Shown here: positions 1-7,785 of the stretch, one piece after another
Position numbering within the stretch: the stretch's first letter is position 1
Layout: each line of letters begins with the position of its first letter
Source of the DNA: Frondihabitans sp. PAMC 28766
GTDB lineage: Bacteria; Actinomycetota; Actinomycetes; Actinomycetales; Microbacteriaceae
Assembly: GCF_001577365.1 (NCBI RefSeq)
Contig: NZ_CP014513.1
Coordinates: 2,604,001-2,668,000, forward strand
Direction: 5' to 3'
Length of the DNA: 64,000 nt
Program-made: the position numbers and the translations under genes
Notes under the pieces: model-generated
Told to the model about the DNA's origin: nothing
Database searches by the model: none
Seen by the model: the letters and a program-made list of their open reading frames with translations, nothing else

Positions 1-1
1 G

Positions 2-289
2 GTGCCGCTGGCCGAGCGGCTCGAGATCGTCAGTCACATCGACTTCGTCGACGAGGCCTACGCCGAGCACCTCCCCGACAAGATGAGCGTCTGGGAAGAG
101 CTGCACTTCGACGTCTTCTTCAAGGGCGACGACTGGCGCGGCACCGAGAAGGGCCTGCGCCTCGAGCGCGAGTTCGCCGAGGTCGGGGTCGAGGTCGTGT
201 ACTTCCCCTACACGATGTCGACGTCGTCGACGATCCTGCGGCGCGCCGTCTCGGCGCTCGACTCGGAAGACGAGATCGCGTCGCGTTGA
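2..289 (+). CDS. Cytidylyl/adenylyltransferase family protein, 3' part only
   Basis: This is the C-terminal ~95 residues of a nucleotidyltransferase of the TagD / glycerol-3-phosphate cytidylyltransferase type, which joins CTP to a phosphorylated alcohol for polymer or lipid synthesis. The visible family marks are FFKGDDWRGT and the C-terminal STSSTILRR, which corresponds to the conserved R-x-x-x-x-S-T-T/S stretch that contacts nucleotide. The N-terminal HxGH-containing half, roughly 50 residues, lies outside the window, so the first in-frame GTG at position 2 is probably an internal valine and not the start. The true substrate cannot be read from this fragment. Confidence 0.8.
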   Translation: MPLAERLEIVSHIDFVDEAYAEHLPDKMSVWEELHFDVFFKGDDWRGTEKGLRLEREFAEVGVEVVYFPYTMSTSSTILRRAVSALDSEDEIASR

Positions 290-403
290 CCCAGCGGAAC
301 TGATCCGGCTCCGTTGTCCACATTCGGCCCTTTCGAGGGCAGGATGCGACGAGGCCTGTGGACAACTCGCGTCACGCTCCAGTCGGTGGCTCACCATCGA
401 CGC

Positions 404-892
404 ATGACATCGACCATCACCGACGCACCCTTCCACCAGCCCCTTCACGACCTGATCGACTCGCACGCTCCTCTGCCGTCGAAGGCCGACCTCGACGGCC
501 GTGTGCGGCAGCTCATCCCGTGCGCCGTGCAGAGCCAGCTCTGGCTGCTGATGTTCGACGGCGACGACGTGCAGATGCCGGTCATGATGCCGATCGGCGA
601 ACTGCTGCTCGAGGGCGACGCCGCTCTCGTCGACCTTCTCCTGGCTCTGAGGCGCGAGTTCGGGCCCGAGTCGTTCGTCTTCATGCTCGAGCGGGTCGGC
701 CCCCGCTCGCTCGGCGACGACGACCGTGCGGGCCTCGCCCGGCTGCTGACCGCCGGTGACGGCTGCGGCCTCCTGGTGCGTGCGGCGTACCTCTGCCACG
801 ACGACGGAGTGTCGGGCTACGACTCCGGCGACCTCGACGAGCTCTCGCGGCGGCGCCACCAGGCGGTCTCGGCGAGCTCCTTCGACATGTAG
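404..892 (+). CDS. Hypothetical protein, 162 aa, acidic
   Basis: I do not recognise this protein. The ATG at 404 is preferred over the upstream in-frame ATG at 314 because codons before 404 lack the strong G/C third-position bias and read like non-coding sequence (arginine and histidine rich). The product is acidic and contains no clear membrane segment. A hydrophobic core (QLWLLMFDGDDVQMPVMMPIGE) and the tail LDELSRRRHQ are visible but match no motif known to me. Its last 76 bp overlap, in convergent orientation, the end of the broken gene on the other strand, and both frames keep G/C third positions there. Confidence 0.7.
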   Translation: MTSTITDAPFHQPLHDLIDSHAPLPSKADLDGRVRQLIPCAVQSQLWLLMFDGDDVQMPVMMPIGELLLEGDAALVDLLLALRREFGPESFVFMLERVGPRSLGDDDRAGLARLLTAGDGCGLLVRAAYLCHDDGVSGYDSGDLDELSRRRHQAVSASSFDM

Positions 893-1034
893 ACGCCGAG
901 GTCGCGGCGCTCCGCCTCGACGAGTGACCAGCTCGACAGCTTGTAGCCGCGCGAGAACCGCTCGACGAACGCCTCGGGGGCTCGTCGCCCTCCGGCCGCA
1001 CCAGCCAGGCGCCGGGCCGCGTCTCGTCGAGCAT
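817..1034 (-). pseudogene. Small conserved-looking protein (~72 aa) interrupted by a -1 frameshift
   Basis: Reading from an ATG at 1034, the frame begins MLDETRPGAWLVRPEGDE with every third codon base G or C, then loses coding character at a run of five Gs (976-980 on the + strand). From there the neighbouring frame continues with equally strong bias (PEAFVERFSRGYKLSSWSL and on to VYMSKELAETAWWRR) to a TAG at 817. Adding one base to the G run joins the two parts into a ~72-residue protein. The start is supported by a TAGAAT -10 box 6 nt upstream. The alternative uninterrupted reading from the ATG near 1058 has poor third-position bias and is less likely. Function unknown. Confidence 0.6.
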
Positions 1035-1040
1035 CCTCCG

Positions 1041-1046
1041 ATTCTA
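1041..1046 (-). promoter_or_regulatory. -10 box of a leaderless promoter
   Basis: TAGAAT on the minus strand, 6 nt before the ATG at 1034, the distance expected if transcription starts at the initiation codon. It fixes the start of the frameshifted small gene. Confidence 0.5.
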
Positions 1047-1190
1047 CGGGCGACATCTGTCGGGGGCTCCGGCCGGCCGGGCAGGCAGGTCGGTTGCATG
1101 AGTCCGTTTTCACGCAAATCGTCGCAACCAGTCGCGGCCTGTTGCACGCAGACGGACTCACACCTCGCGCCGCCCGTCCCGCCGGCGCGG

Positions 1191-3062
1191 CTAGCGACCG
1201 CGGCCGAGGCGCGAGCGCAGCACGTCGATGCGCTTCTGGATCTGCTCGGTGGAGGCCTGCGCCACGGACGGGCCGCCCGAGATGCGCCTCAGCTCGGCGT
1301 GGATCACGGCGTGGGGTTCGTTCGAGTTGGCCGACCAGATCGAGACGAGGCGACTCAGCTCCTGCCGCTGTTCTTTGATCGTCATGTAGAGCGGGCGCGC
1401 CGGCTCGGCGGCCTGCGCGGGCAGGCCGGTCTTCGGCTGACGCTTGCTGCGGCCGGCCTGCGTGGCCTGGCGCTGGCGCAGCAGTTCGCGCACCTGGTCG
1501 GGCTCGAGGAGGCCCGGGAGCCCCAAGAAGTCGAGCTCTTCGAGGCTGCCGACCTCGCTCGCGGTGCCGAACTCTCCGCCGTCGTAGAGCACCCGGTCGA
1601 AGTTCGCCTGCGCGTCGAGGGCTTCGAACGGCTGCTGCTCGAGCAGGCTCGACGCTTTCTCGTCGCGGTTGGCCTCGGCGACCAGGGCGTCTTCTTCGGG
1701 CGTGAAGATGCCGTCGTCGGCCGTGGTCGGGCGATCGAGAGCGTGGTCGCGCTCGAGCTCGAGCTGCCCGGCGAGGGCCATCAGGCTCGGCACGCTCGGA
1801 AGGAAGATCGACGCCGTCTCGCCGCGGCGGCGGGCGCGGACGAAGCGGCCGACGGCCTGCGCGAAGAAGAGCGGGGTCGACGCCGACGTCGCGTAGACGC
1901 CGACGGCGAGGCGCGGCACGTCGACGCCCTCCGACACCATCCGCACCGCGACCATCCACCGCGACTCCCCCGCCGAGAAGGCGGCGATGCGGTCGCTGGA
2001 GGCCTTCTCGTCAGAGAGCACGACGGTCGGCCGTTCGCCGGTCAGTTTCGTCAGGATCGCCGCGTACGCGCGAGCCGCGATCGTGTCGGTCGCGATCACC
2101 AGCCCGCCGGCATCGGAGACGCCGCGCCGCACCTCGGTGAGGCGCTTGTCGGCTGCCGAGAGCACGGAGGCGATCCAGTCGCCCTGGGGCGACAGGGCCG
2201 TGCGCCAGGCCTGGGCGGTGATGTCTTTGGTGACCTGCTCGCCGAGGGTGGCGCTCATCTCGTCGCCCATGCGGGTGCGCCAGCGCATCTGCCCGGCGTA
2301 GGCCATGAACAGCACCGGGCGCACGACGCCGTCGGCGAGGGCGCGGCCGTAGCCGTACGAGTAGTCGGACTGCGAGGTGCGGATGCCGTGCTCGTCGGGG
2401 GCGTACTGCACGAACGGGATCGGCGCGGTGTCGGAGCGGAACGGGGTACCCGTCAGCGACAGGCGCCGGGTGGCCCCGCCGAACGCCTCGCGGATGCCGT
2501 CGCCCCAGGTGAGGGCGTCGCCGCCGTGGTGCACCTCGTCGAGGATGACGAGGGTGCGGCCCGACTCGGTGATCGCTTTGTGCACCTCGGGCTTCATGCC
2601 GACCTGCGCGTAGGTGATCGCGATGCCGTGGTAGTGGCGGCCGTAGCTGACGTCGGCGTTCTTGAACATCGGGTCGAGCCGGAGGTTGACGCGGTCGGCG
2701 GCGTCGGCCCACTGCCGTTTGAGGTGCTCGGTGGGGGCGACGACGACAATGCGGTCGACCTCGCCGCGAGAGAGCAGCTCGGTGGCGAGGCGCAGCGCGA
2801 AGGTGGTCTTACCGGCGCCGGGGGTGGCCGCCGCGAGGAAGTCGCGCGGTAGCGTCAGGAAGTATTTCTCGAGGGCCTCCGCCTGCCAGGCCCGCAGCTT
2901 GCCGGCGGTGCCCCACGCGGCCCGCTCGGGGAAGGCGGGCGAGAGGTGCTCGGCCGCGGTCGTTCCGATCGGCTCAGCGCCGGTGACCGCCTCGAAAGGC
3001 TCGGAGCGTGCACCGGTGGCGCCGATCTCGGGGTCGAATGCGTTGGCGGTAGTCACTGACAA
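1191..3062 (-). CDS. DEAD/DEAH-box SF2 helicase
   Basis: A 623-residue superfamily 2 helicase-like ATPase. Walker A is ATPGAGKT at residues 79-86, motif II is DEVH at 175-178, motif III region SLTGTPFRS is near 202-210, and motif VI QAVGRFVRARRRGE lies in the second RecA domain. The family unwinds or translocates on nucleic acid using ATP; the exact substrate is not known. The recorded start is TTG; an in-frame GTG at 3056 with a TAAAAT box 8 nt upstream (3065-3070) is a good alternative. It lies 5 nt downstream of dinB on the same strand, so it may be co-transcribed with it and serve in DNA damage tolerance, which is inference. The C-terminal ~150 residues are rich in charged and Gln residues with no clear motif. 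Confidence 0.85.
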   Translation of the reverse strand: MSVTTANAFDPEIGATGARSEPFEAVTGAEPIGTTAAEHLSPAFPERAAWGTAGKLRAWQAEALEKYFLTLPRDFLAAATPGAGKTTFALRLATELLSRGEVDRIVVVAPTEHLKRQWADAADRVNLRLDPMFKNADVSYGRHYHGIAITYAQVGMKPEVHKAITESGRTLVILDEVHHGGDALTWGDGIREAFGGATRRLSLTGTPFRSDTAPIPFVQYAPDEHGIRTSQSDYSYGYGRALADGVVRPVLFMAYAGQMRWRTRMGDEMSATLGEQVTKDITAQAWRTALSPQGDWIASVLSAADKRLTEVRRGVSDAGGLVIATDTIAARAYAAILTKLTGERPTVVLSDEKASSDRIAAFSAGESRWMVAVRMVSEGVDVPRLAVGVYATSASTPLFFAQAVGRFVRARRRGETASIFLPSVPSLMALAGQLELERDHALDRPTTADDGIFTPEEDALVAEANRDEKASSLLEQQPFEALDAQANFDRVLYDGGEFGTASEVGSLEELDFLGLPGLLEPDQVRELLRQRQATQAGRSKRQPKTGLPAQAAEPARPLYMTIKEQRQELSRLVSIWSANSNEPHAVIHAELRRISGGPSVAQASTEQIQKRIDVLRSRLGRGR

Positions 3063-3067
3063 CGATT

Positions 3068-4402
3068 TTACTCGGACCCGAGTGCAGGCTCCGACCGCGA
3101 GGCGCGCGGGCCGAGCTCAGACCGCGGGCCGAGCTCAGACCGCGGGACGGTCTCCGACCCGCGCTTCGGTGCCCGCGGCAGCGACGACGACTCGAGCAGG
3201 CTGGCCGCCGTGACGCTGCCCGGCCCGAATCGGGCCCGCAGGGCGTCCATGGTCGTCTCGGCCTCGCGCCAGTCGGCGTCGTCGTCCCACAGGCCGACCG
3301 CGCCAAGCGAGTCGCCTGCGAACGTCAGCTGCTCCACGCGCACGCCGACCAGACGGATCGGCGTCCGCGTGTGGCCCGACGCCTCGTAGACGCCGCGCAC
3401 CTCTTCGAAGATGCGCCGCCCCAGGTCGGTCGGCTCGGCCAGCGTCTTCGAGCGCGTGATCGTCTGGAAGTCGCCGAACCGCAGCTTGAGCACCACGGTG
3501 CGCCCCGTGGCGCCGGCCTTCCGAAGCCGCCGCGCGACCTGGTCGCTGAGCCGGAAGAGCTCTCGGCGGATACGTTCGGCATCGGCGACGTCGCTCTCGA
3601 ACGTGACCTCGTGGCCGACGCTCTTCTCGTCGGCAGGTGTCTGCACGACGCGCGCGTCCCGACCCCAGGCGAGATCGAGGATCTTCGCGCCGCCGGCCGG
3701 CCCGATCGCCCGCTGCAGAGTGTCGAGAGGGGTGTGCGCCACATCGCCGACCGTGTTCAGGCCGTAGCCCCGCAGCACTTCTTCGGTGCGCCCGCCGACG
3801 CCCCACAGGGCGCTGATGGGCCGAGGATGCAAGAACGCCACGGTCTCGTCGCGGGGCACGATCAGCAGACCGTCGGGTTTCGCGACGCTCGACGCGAGCT
3901 TGGCCACGAACTTCGTCGCCGCGGCCCCGACGCTGCAGCGGAGGCCCGTCTCCGCGTGTACACGCTTGCGCAGGGCCGTCGCGATCTCGAACGTCGTGCC
4001 GAGCAGTCGGCGCGAGCCGCTGACGTCGAGGAAGGCCTCGTCGATGCCGAGCCGTTCGACGTTCGGCGTGATGTCGTCGAACATCGACATCACGATCGAC
4101 GAGAAGTGCTTGTAGCGCTCGAAGTGCGGCTCGAGCACGATCGCCTGCGGGCACCGCCGCAGGGCGACCGCCATCGGCATGGCCGAGTTGACGCCGAACT
4201 TGCGCGCCTCGTAGGTGGCCGCGGTGACGACCGAGCGCTGCGAGCGGTGCCCGACCACGACAGGCAGGCCGCGCAGCTCGGGGTGCTCGAGCAGTTCGAC
4301 GGAGGCGAAGAACGCGTCCATGTCGACGTGGAGGATGCTCGCCGTCGTGTCGTCCGTGGGCGTGGTGGTGACCTGGCGCCCACTGCCGTCCTGCTTGCTC
4401 AC
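3068..4402 (-). CDS. dinB: DNA polymerase IV (Y-family)
   Basis: Y-family translesion polymerase, 444 aa. The palm carries the catalytic acidic residues in HVDMDAFFASVE (from residue 25) and LGIDEAFLDVSG (D121, E122), and YEARKFGV is the fingers motif. The thumb helix-hairpin-helix and the little-finger domain follow in usual order. It extends primers past damaged bases without proofreading. The GTG start at 4402 is preceded by a good ribosome site (GGAGAGGGG). The last ~35 residues are a low-complexity Ser/Glu/Arg tail containing an 18-bp tandem duplication and are probably disordered. The SF2 helicase gene follows after 5 nt. Confidence 0.93.
   Translation of the reverse strand: MSKQDGSGRQVTTTPTDDTTASILHVDMDAFFASVELLEHPELRGLPVVVGHRSQRSVVTAATYEARKFGVNSAMPMAVALRRCPQAIVLEPHFERYKHFSSIVMSMFDDITPNVERLGIDEAFLDVSGSRRLLGTTFEIATALRKRVHAETGLRCSVGAAATKFVAKLASSVAKPDGLLIVPRDETVAFLHPRPISALWGVGGRTEEVLRGYGLNTVGDVAHTPLDTLQRAIGPAGGAKILDLAWGRDARVVQTPADEKSVGHEVTFESDVADAERIRRELFRLSDQVARRLRKAGATGRTVVLKLRFGDFQTITRSKTLAEPTDLGRRIFEEVRGVYEASGHTRTPIRLVGVRVEQLTFAGDSLGAVGLWDDDADWREAETTMDALRARFGPGSVTAASLLESSSLPRAPKRGSETVPRSELGPRSELGPRASRSEPALGSE
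3109..3144 (-). repeat. 18-bp tandem duplication inside the dinB 3' end
   Basis: Two exact adjacent copies of GGCCGAGCTCAGACCGCG (3109-3126 and 3127-3144), in frame, encoding a repeated six-residue block in the disordered tail of DinB (SELGPR repeated). In-frame slippage here would only change tail length. Confidence 0.8.
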
Positions 4403-4484
4403 CGAGCCCCTCTCCTCGCCGTCGACGTCGCTTCGTGAGAGGCAATCCTCACACGAGCCACCGACATCGAGGTGCTCGCCGCGG

Positions 4485-5672
4485 TCAGTCGGCGGGCCCC
4501 AGCAGCCGCTGCGCCACGGTCGCGTGCACCGAGTCGCTCGACGACGGGTGGAACCGCCCGGCGAGCACGTCTCGGTACAGCCGCCCGAGCTCAGTGTCCG
4601 ACCGGTACGAGCCGCCGCCTGCGACGGTCACGGCGCGGTCGACGACGCTCTGCGCGATCGAGGTGCTGCGGAGTTTCAGGGCGACCAGTCTCGGGAACCA
4701 GTCCCCTCCGTGGTCGACGAGGGCGTCGAGATCCTGCGCCACGCGGTCGATCTGCGGCTCGAGGCCGTCGACGTCGACCCAGAGGTCGGCCATGCGCCAG
4801 CGCACCACCGGGTCGGCGGCGAGCGGCTGCCCCGTCCGTCGCGACGATCGACCCGCGGCGGCGGCCACGGCGAGAGCGACGGCCCGGCGCGCGATGCCGC
4901 GGTAGACGGCGGCGATCAGCGTCTCGAACGCGGCGAAGATGCCGAAGACCAGCGGGTCGGCGCTCGGCCCGACTGGCAGCGTCCTGACGATTCGCGACGC
5001 GGGGGCGACGGCGCCCGTCAGCCGGGTCGTGTGGCTCTGCGTGCCCCGCATGCCGATCGTGTCCCAGTCGCCCAGCGACTCGTGCCCGGCGTCGTCGCGG
5101 TGCAGGAAGCCGTGCACGATGACGGGATCACCCGCCGAGTCGTCGCGGCCGAAGACGCCGAGCCGTGTCCACACCGGCGAGAGCGAGGTGAAGATCTTCG
5201 TGCCGGTGAAGGCGTACCCGCCGTCGCCCGTCGGCGAAGCCGTCGTCACCGAGTCGAAGAGCACGAGGTCGTTGCCCGGCTCGGACACGCCGAACGCGAA
5301 GACCTCGCCGCGCCCCGCGTCGTCGAGCACGAGGTCGAGGAAGCTCTCGCCGCGCGCGTGCACGATGGCCGCGGCGGCCGTCCAGACGAGGTGCATGTTG
5401 ACCGCCAGCGCTGTCGCCGGCGCAGCCGTGGCCAGGCGGCTCTGCAGGGCCGCGACCTCGGCCAGGCCGAGCCCCAGGCCGCCGAACGCCACCGGGACGG
5501 CGGCACGGAGGTAGCCGAGGGCTCGCAGCTCGCCGAAGTCGTCGACGGGAAACGAGTTGGACGCGTCGTATCCTGCGGCCCTCGCCCGGAATCGCTCGAG
5601 CAGCTCGTCGTCGAGCAGCGAGGCCGGGTCGAAGGGCGTTCCAGGATCACGAGGCTGCGATGTCGTCGTCAC
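4485..5672 (-). CDS. Acyl-CoA dehydrogenase family flavoprotein
   Basis: A 395-residue protein with the acyl-CoA dehydrogenase fold: an N-terminal helical domain (VPVAFGGLGLGLAEVAAL), a beta domain with FGVSEPGNDLV and FTGTKIFTSL, and a C-terminal helical bundle ending with the FAD-contacting GGGSYRSDTELGRLYRD region. The family oxidises acyl-CoA thioesters with FAD, but a subset are FMNH2-dependent monooxygenases of the DszC/SfnC type, and the sequence alone does not settle which applies. The GTG start at 5672 is set by a TAGCGT box 6 nt upstream, implying a leaderless mRNA. It is divergent from the SGNH hydrolase, with only 23 bp between the starts. No electron-transfer flavoprotein or thiolase gene is nearby. 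Confidence 0.8.
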   Translation of the reverse strand: MTTTSQPRDPGTPFDPASLLDDELLERFRARAAGYDASNSFPVDDFGELRALGYLRAAVPVAFGGLGLGLAEVAALQSRLATAAPATALAVNMHLVWTAAAAIVHARGESFLDLVLDDAGRGEVFAFGVSEPGNDLVLFDSVTTASPTGDGGYAFTGTKIFTSLSPVWTRLGVFGRDDSAGDPVIVHGFLHRDDAGHESLGDWDTIGMRGTQSHTTRLTGAVAPASRIVRTLPVGPSADPLVFGIFAAFETLIAAVYRGIARRAVALAVAAAAGRSSRRTGQPLAADPVVRWRMADLWVDVDGLEPQIDRVAQDLDALVDHGGDWFPRLVALKLRSTSIAQSVVDRAVTVAGGGSYRSDTELGRLYRDVLAGRFHPSSSDSVHATVAQRLLGPAD

Positions 5673-5678
5673 CCGCTC

Positions 5679-5688
5679 ACGCTACCGT
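5679..5688. promoter_or_regulatory. Two divergent, overlapping -10 boxes
   Basis: On the minus strand TAGCGT (5679-5684) lies 6 nt before the GTG at 5672. On the plus strand TACCGT (5683-5688) lies 7 nt before the ATG at 5696. The two hexamers share two base pairs, so polymerase cannot occupy both promoters at once. Confidence 0.5.
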
Positions 5689-5695
5689 TGTGGCC

Positions 5696-6526
5696 ATGCC
5701 TCGAGCCCACCCCTGGTCACGCTTCGTCGCCGTCGGCGACTCCTTCACCGAAGGCATCGGCGACCCCGACCCGAACTCCCCGGGCGGTTTCCGCGGCTGG
5801 GCCGACCGCACGGCGGCGGTGCTCGGCGAGGCGTCTGACGACTTCGCCTACGCCAACCTCGCCATCCGCGGGCGGCTGCTGCACGAGATCATCGACCAGC
5901 AGACGCAGGCGGCCCTCGACCTGCATCCTGATCTCGTCACAGTCTCGGCCGGCGGCAACGACATCATCCGCCCCGGCACCGACCCCGACGAGGTCGCCGG
6001 GCGCCTCGAGGGGCTCGTCGAGAGCCTCTCGTCGGACGGCGCCACAGTGGTCGTCTTCACCGGGCCCGACATCGGCGCCACCCCGGTGCTCGGCCGCCTG
6101 CGCGGCAAGGTCGCGATCTACAACGAGAACGTGCATGCCATCGCCCTCCGCCATGACGCGGTCGTGGCCGACATGTGGGCTCTCCGCGAGCTCTCCGACA
6201 GCCGGATGTGGGCCCCCGACCGCCTGCACTTCTCGCCTCTCGGCCATCACACGATCGCCCGCATGGTGCTCGCGTCGCTCGCCGTCGACAACGACCTCCA
6301 GGAGTACACGCTGCCGGAGGCCGAGACTCGGCACTGGCGCGAGGCCCGGCGCGAGGACATCGGCTGGGCGCGCGAGTACCTCGTGCCGTGGGTGCTGCGC
6401 CGCGTGCGTCACCAGTCGTCGGGCGACGGGCGCGGGCCGAAGCGGCCCGAGGCGCTGGGGTTGCTCTACATCGACGAGGCGAACGCCCCCAGGCGTGAGA
6501 CCGCCGCCGACGCGTCCGCCGAGTAG
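5696..6526 (+). CDS. SGNH/GDSL-type hydrolase
   Basis: A 276-residue serine esterase/lipase of the SGNH superfamily. Block I is FVAVGDSFTEGIG with the nucleophile Ser, block II contributes the Gly in NLAIRG, block III is SAGGNDI, and block V is DRLHFSPLGH with the catalytic Asp and His. No signal peptide is visible, so it probably acts in the cytoplasm on esters of unknown identity. The ATG at 5696 is chosen over an earlier in-frame ATG at 5660 because it starts 7 nt after the -10 box and because 5660 would run through the promoter of the divergent gene. The 3' end overlaps the convergent carboxypeptidase gene by 61 bp. Confidence 0.88.
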   Translation: MPRAHPWSRFVAVGDSFTEGIGDPDPNSPGGFRGWADRTAAVLGEASDDFAYANLAIRGRLLHEIIDQQTQAALDLHPDLVTVSAGGNDIIRPGTDPDEVAGRLEGLVESLSSDGATVVVFTGPDIGATPVLGRLRGKVAIYNENVHAIALRHDAVVADMWALRELSDSRMWAPDRLHFSPLGHHTIARMVLASLAVDNDLQEYTLPEAETRHWREARREDIGWAREYLVPWVLRRVRHQSSGDGRGPKRPEALGLLYIDEANAPRRETAADASAE

Positions 6527-7785
6527 CCGCCGATCGTCACCTTCGGGTTGGTGAGGCGCCACCACGCGTCAGGCGCGGCCACCGCCTTGTCGAGCACGAG
6601 CGGCACCGTCGTCGTCGAGGCTCCGATGTGCACCTCGAGCGACCCGACCCGGTGTCCTGCCTTGTCGAGGCCCACCCGGTCGAGGTGGACGGTGCCCGAG
6701 ACCGTCACGTCGCCGTAGACGAGCCGGCTCACCGACGTCGTGGTGCTCGCCTGGACGGTGGCGCCCCAGGGGGTCGCGTAGGTGCCGTAGACGCTGCCCG
6801 CGGCGACGGCGTCGACGGTGTGGAAGCGCGCCGTGACCTGCGCCAGCATTCGCTGGATGTCGGCGTCGATCGTGTCGTGGTCCTTGCCGCCGAGGACGGC
6901 GCCGATCAGGGTGACGGCGTGGCCGTCGACGGTCTGCTTCGTCGCGAAGAGCAGGTTGGAGCCGTGGTCGTCGAGCGTGCCGGTCTTGATGCCGACGACG
7001 TCGTCGATGCCGAGCAGCTCGTTCGAGTTCTGCACCACGCCGACGTTCGGGATGCTGATCTGCTTCGTGTCGACGATCGGGGCGATGTCCTTCGAGGCCA
7101 GCGCCAGCTTGCCGAGCACGATCAGGTCGGTGGGGATCGAGGTGTTGCGGGCGTCGAGGCCCGTCGGCTCGACGATCGTCGTGTGGGTGAGGCCGTGGGC
7201 CGCGAGGAAGGTCTTCACTGCGGCCTGGTAGGCGGTGTTCGTGCCGAACGCCCAGAGCGCGAGGGTGCCCGCGTAGTTGTTGGCCGACTTGATGAGGGCG
7301 ACCTGCAGCACCTGCTTCTCGGTGAGCGAGTCGCCGACGTTCATCGGCGCGACCTCGCCGTCCTGGGCGAGGTACGTGGCGTAGAGGGCGTGATCGGCCG
7401 CAGTGAACGTGATCTTCGGGCCGTTGCCGCCGTCGAGCGGCTTCTTCTGCAGCACGACGAGCGCGGTGATGATCTTGCTGATCGAGGCGATCGAGCGCGG
7501 GGCGGCCGAGCCGCCGGTGGCGAGGCTCGTCGGGTAGCCGACCGCCTCGATGCCGGACGACCCGTAGCTCGGCAGCTCGAGCGGGGTCGACGCCTGGGTC
7601 GGCGCCGTGTACGCCGTCACGGCGCCGGCGGCGGTCGGCACGGGAGCGAGGAGAGTCGCCGGCAGGTAGATGCCCAGCGCGACGATCAGGGCGAGCAGCG
7701 AGAACACGCCGACGCGTCGTCGCACGTAGTGCGGGTGCCGCGTCTCGCGGCGGAGTTCCCGCCGGCTCGCGGTGGCGCGGCTCAC
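6466..7785 (-). CDS. D-alanyl-D-alanine carboxypeptidase (S11 family, PBP5-like)
   Basis: A membrane-anchored penicillin-binding protein of 439 aa that trims the terminal D-Ala from peptidoglycan stem peptides. A basic N-terminus is followed by one transmembrane segment (about residues 26-46), and the catalytic domain lies outside. The active-site motifs are complete: S101-I-S-K104, S167-A-N169 and K267-T-G269. A beta-rich C-terminal domain follows, as in PBP5. The GTG start at 7785 overlaps the stop codon of the upstream RNA methyltransferase gene in a GTGA, so translation is coupled. The peptidase family is sure; the specific paralogue name is not. Confidence 0.88.
   Translation of the reverse strand: MSRATASRRELRRETRHPHYVRRRVGVFSLLALIVALGIYLPATLLAPVPTAAGAVTAYTAPTQASTPLELPSYGSSGIEAVGYPTSLATGGSAAPRSIASISKIITALVVLQKKPLDGGNGPKITFTAADHALYATYLAQDGEVAPMNVGDSLTEKQVLQVALIKSANNYAGTLALWAFGTNTAYQAAVKTFLAAHGLTHTTIVEPTGLDARNTSIPTDLIVLGKLALASKDIAPIVDTKQISIPNVGVVQNSNELLGIDDVVGIKTGTLDDHGSNLLFATKQTVDGHAVTLIGAVLGGKDHDTIDADIQRMLAQVTARFHTVDAVAAGSVYGTYATPWGATVQASTTTSVSRLVYGDVTVSGTVHLDRVGLDKAGHRVGSLEVHIGASTTTVPLVLDKAVAAPDAWWRLTNPKVTIGGYSADASAAVSRLGAFASSM

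Noticed and set aside
756..2852. 698-codon open frame over the helicase region
   Set aside because: Begins in an implausible Arg/Ser-rich stretch and runs antisense to the SF2 helicase gene.
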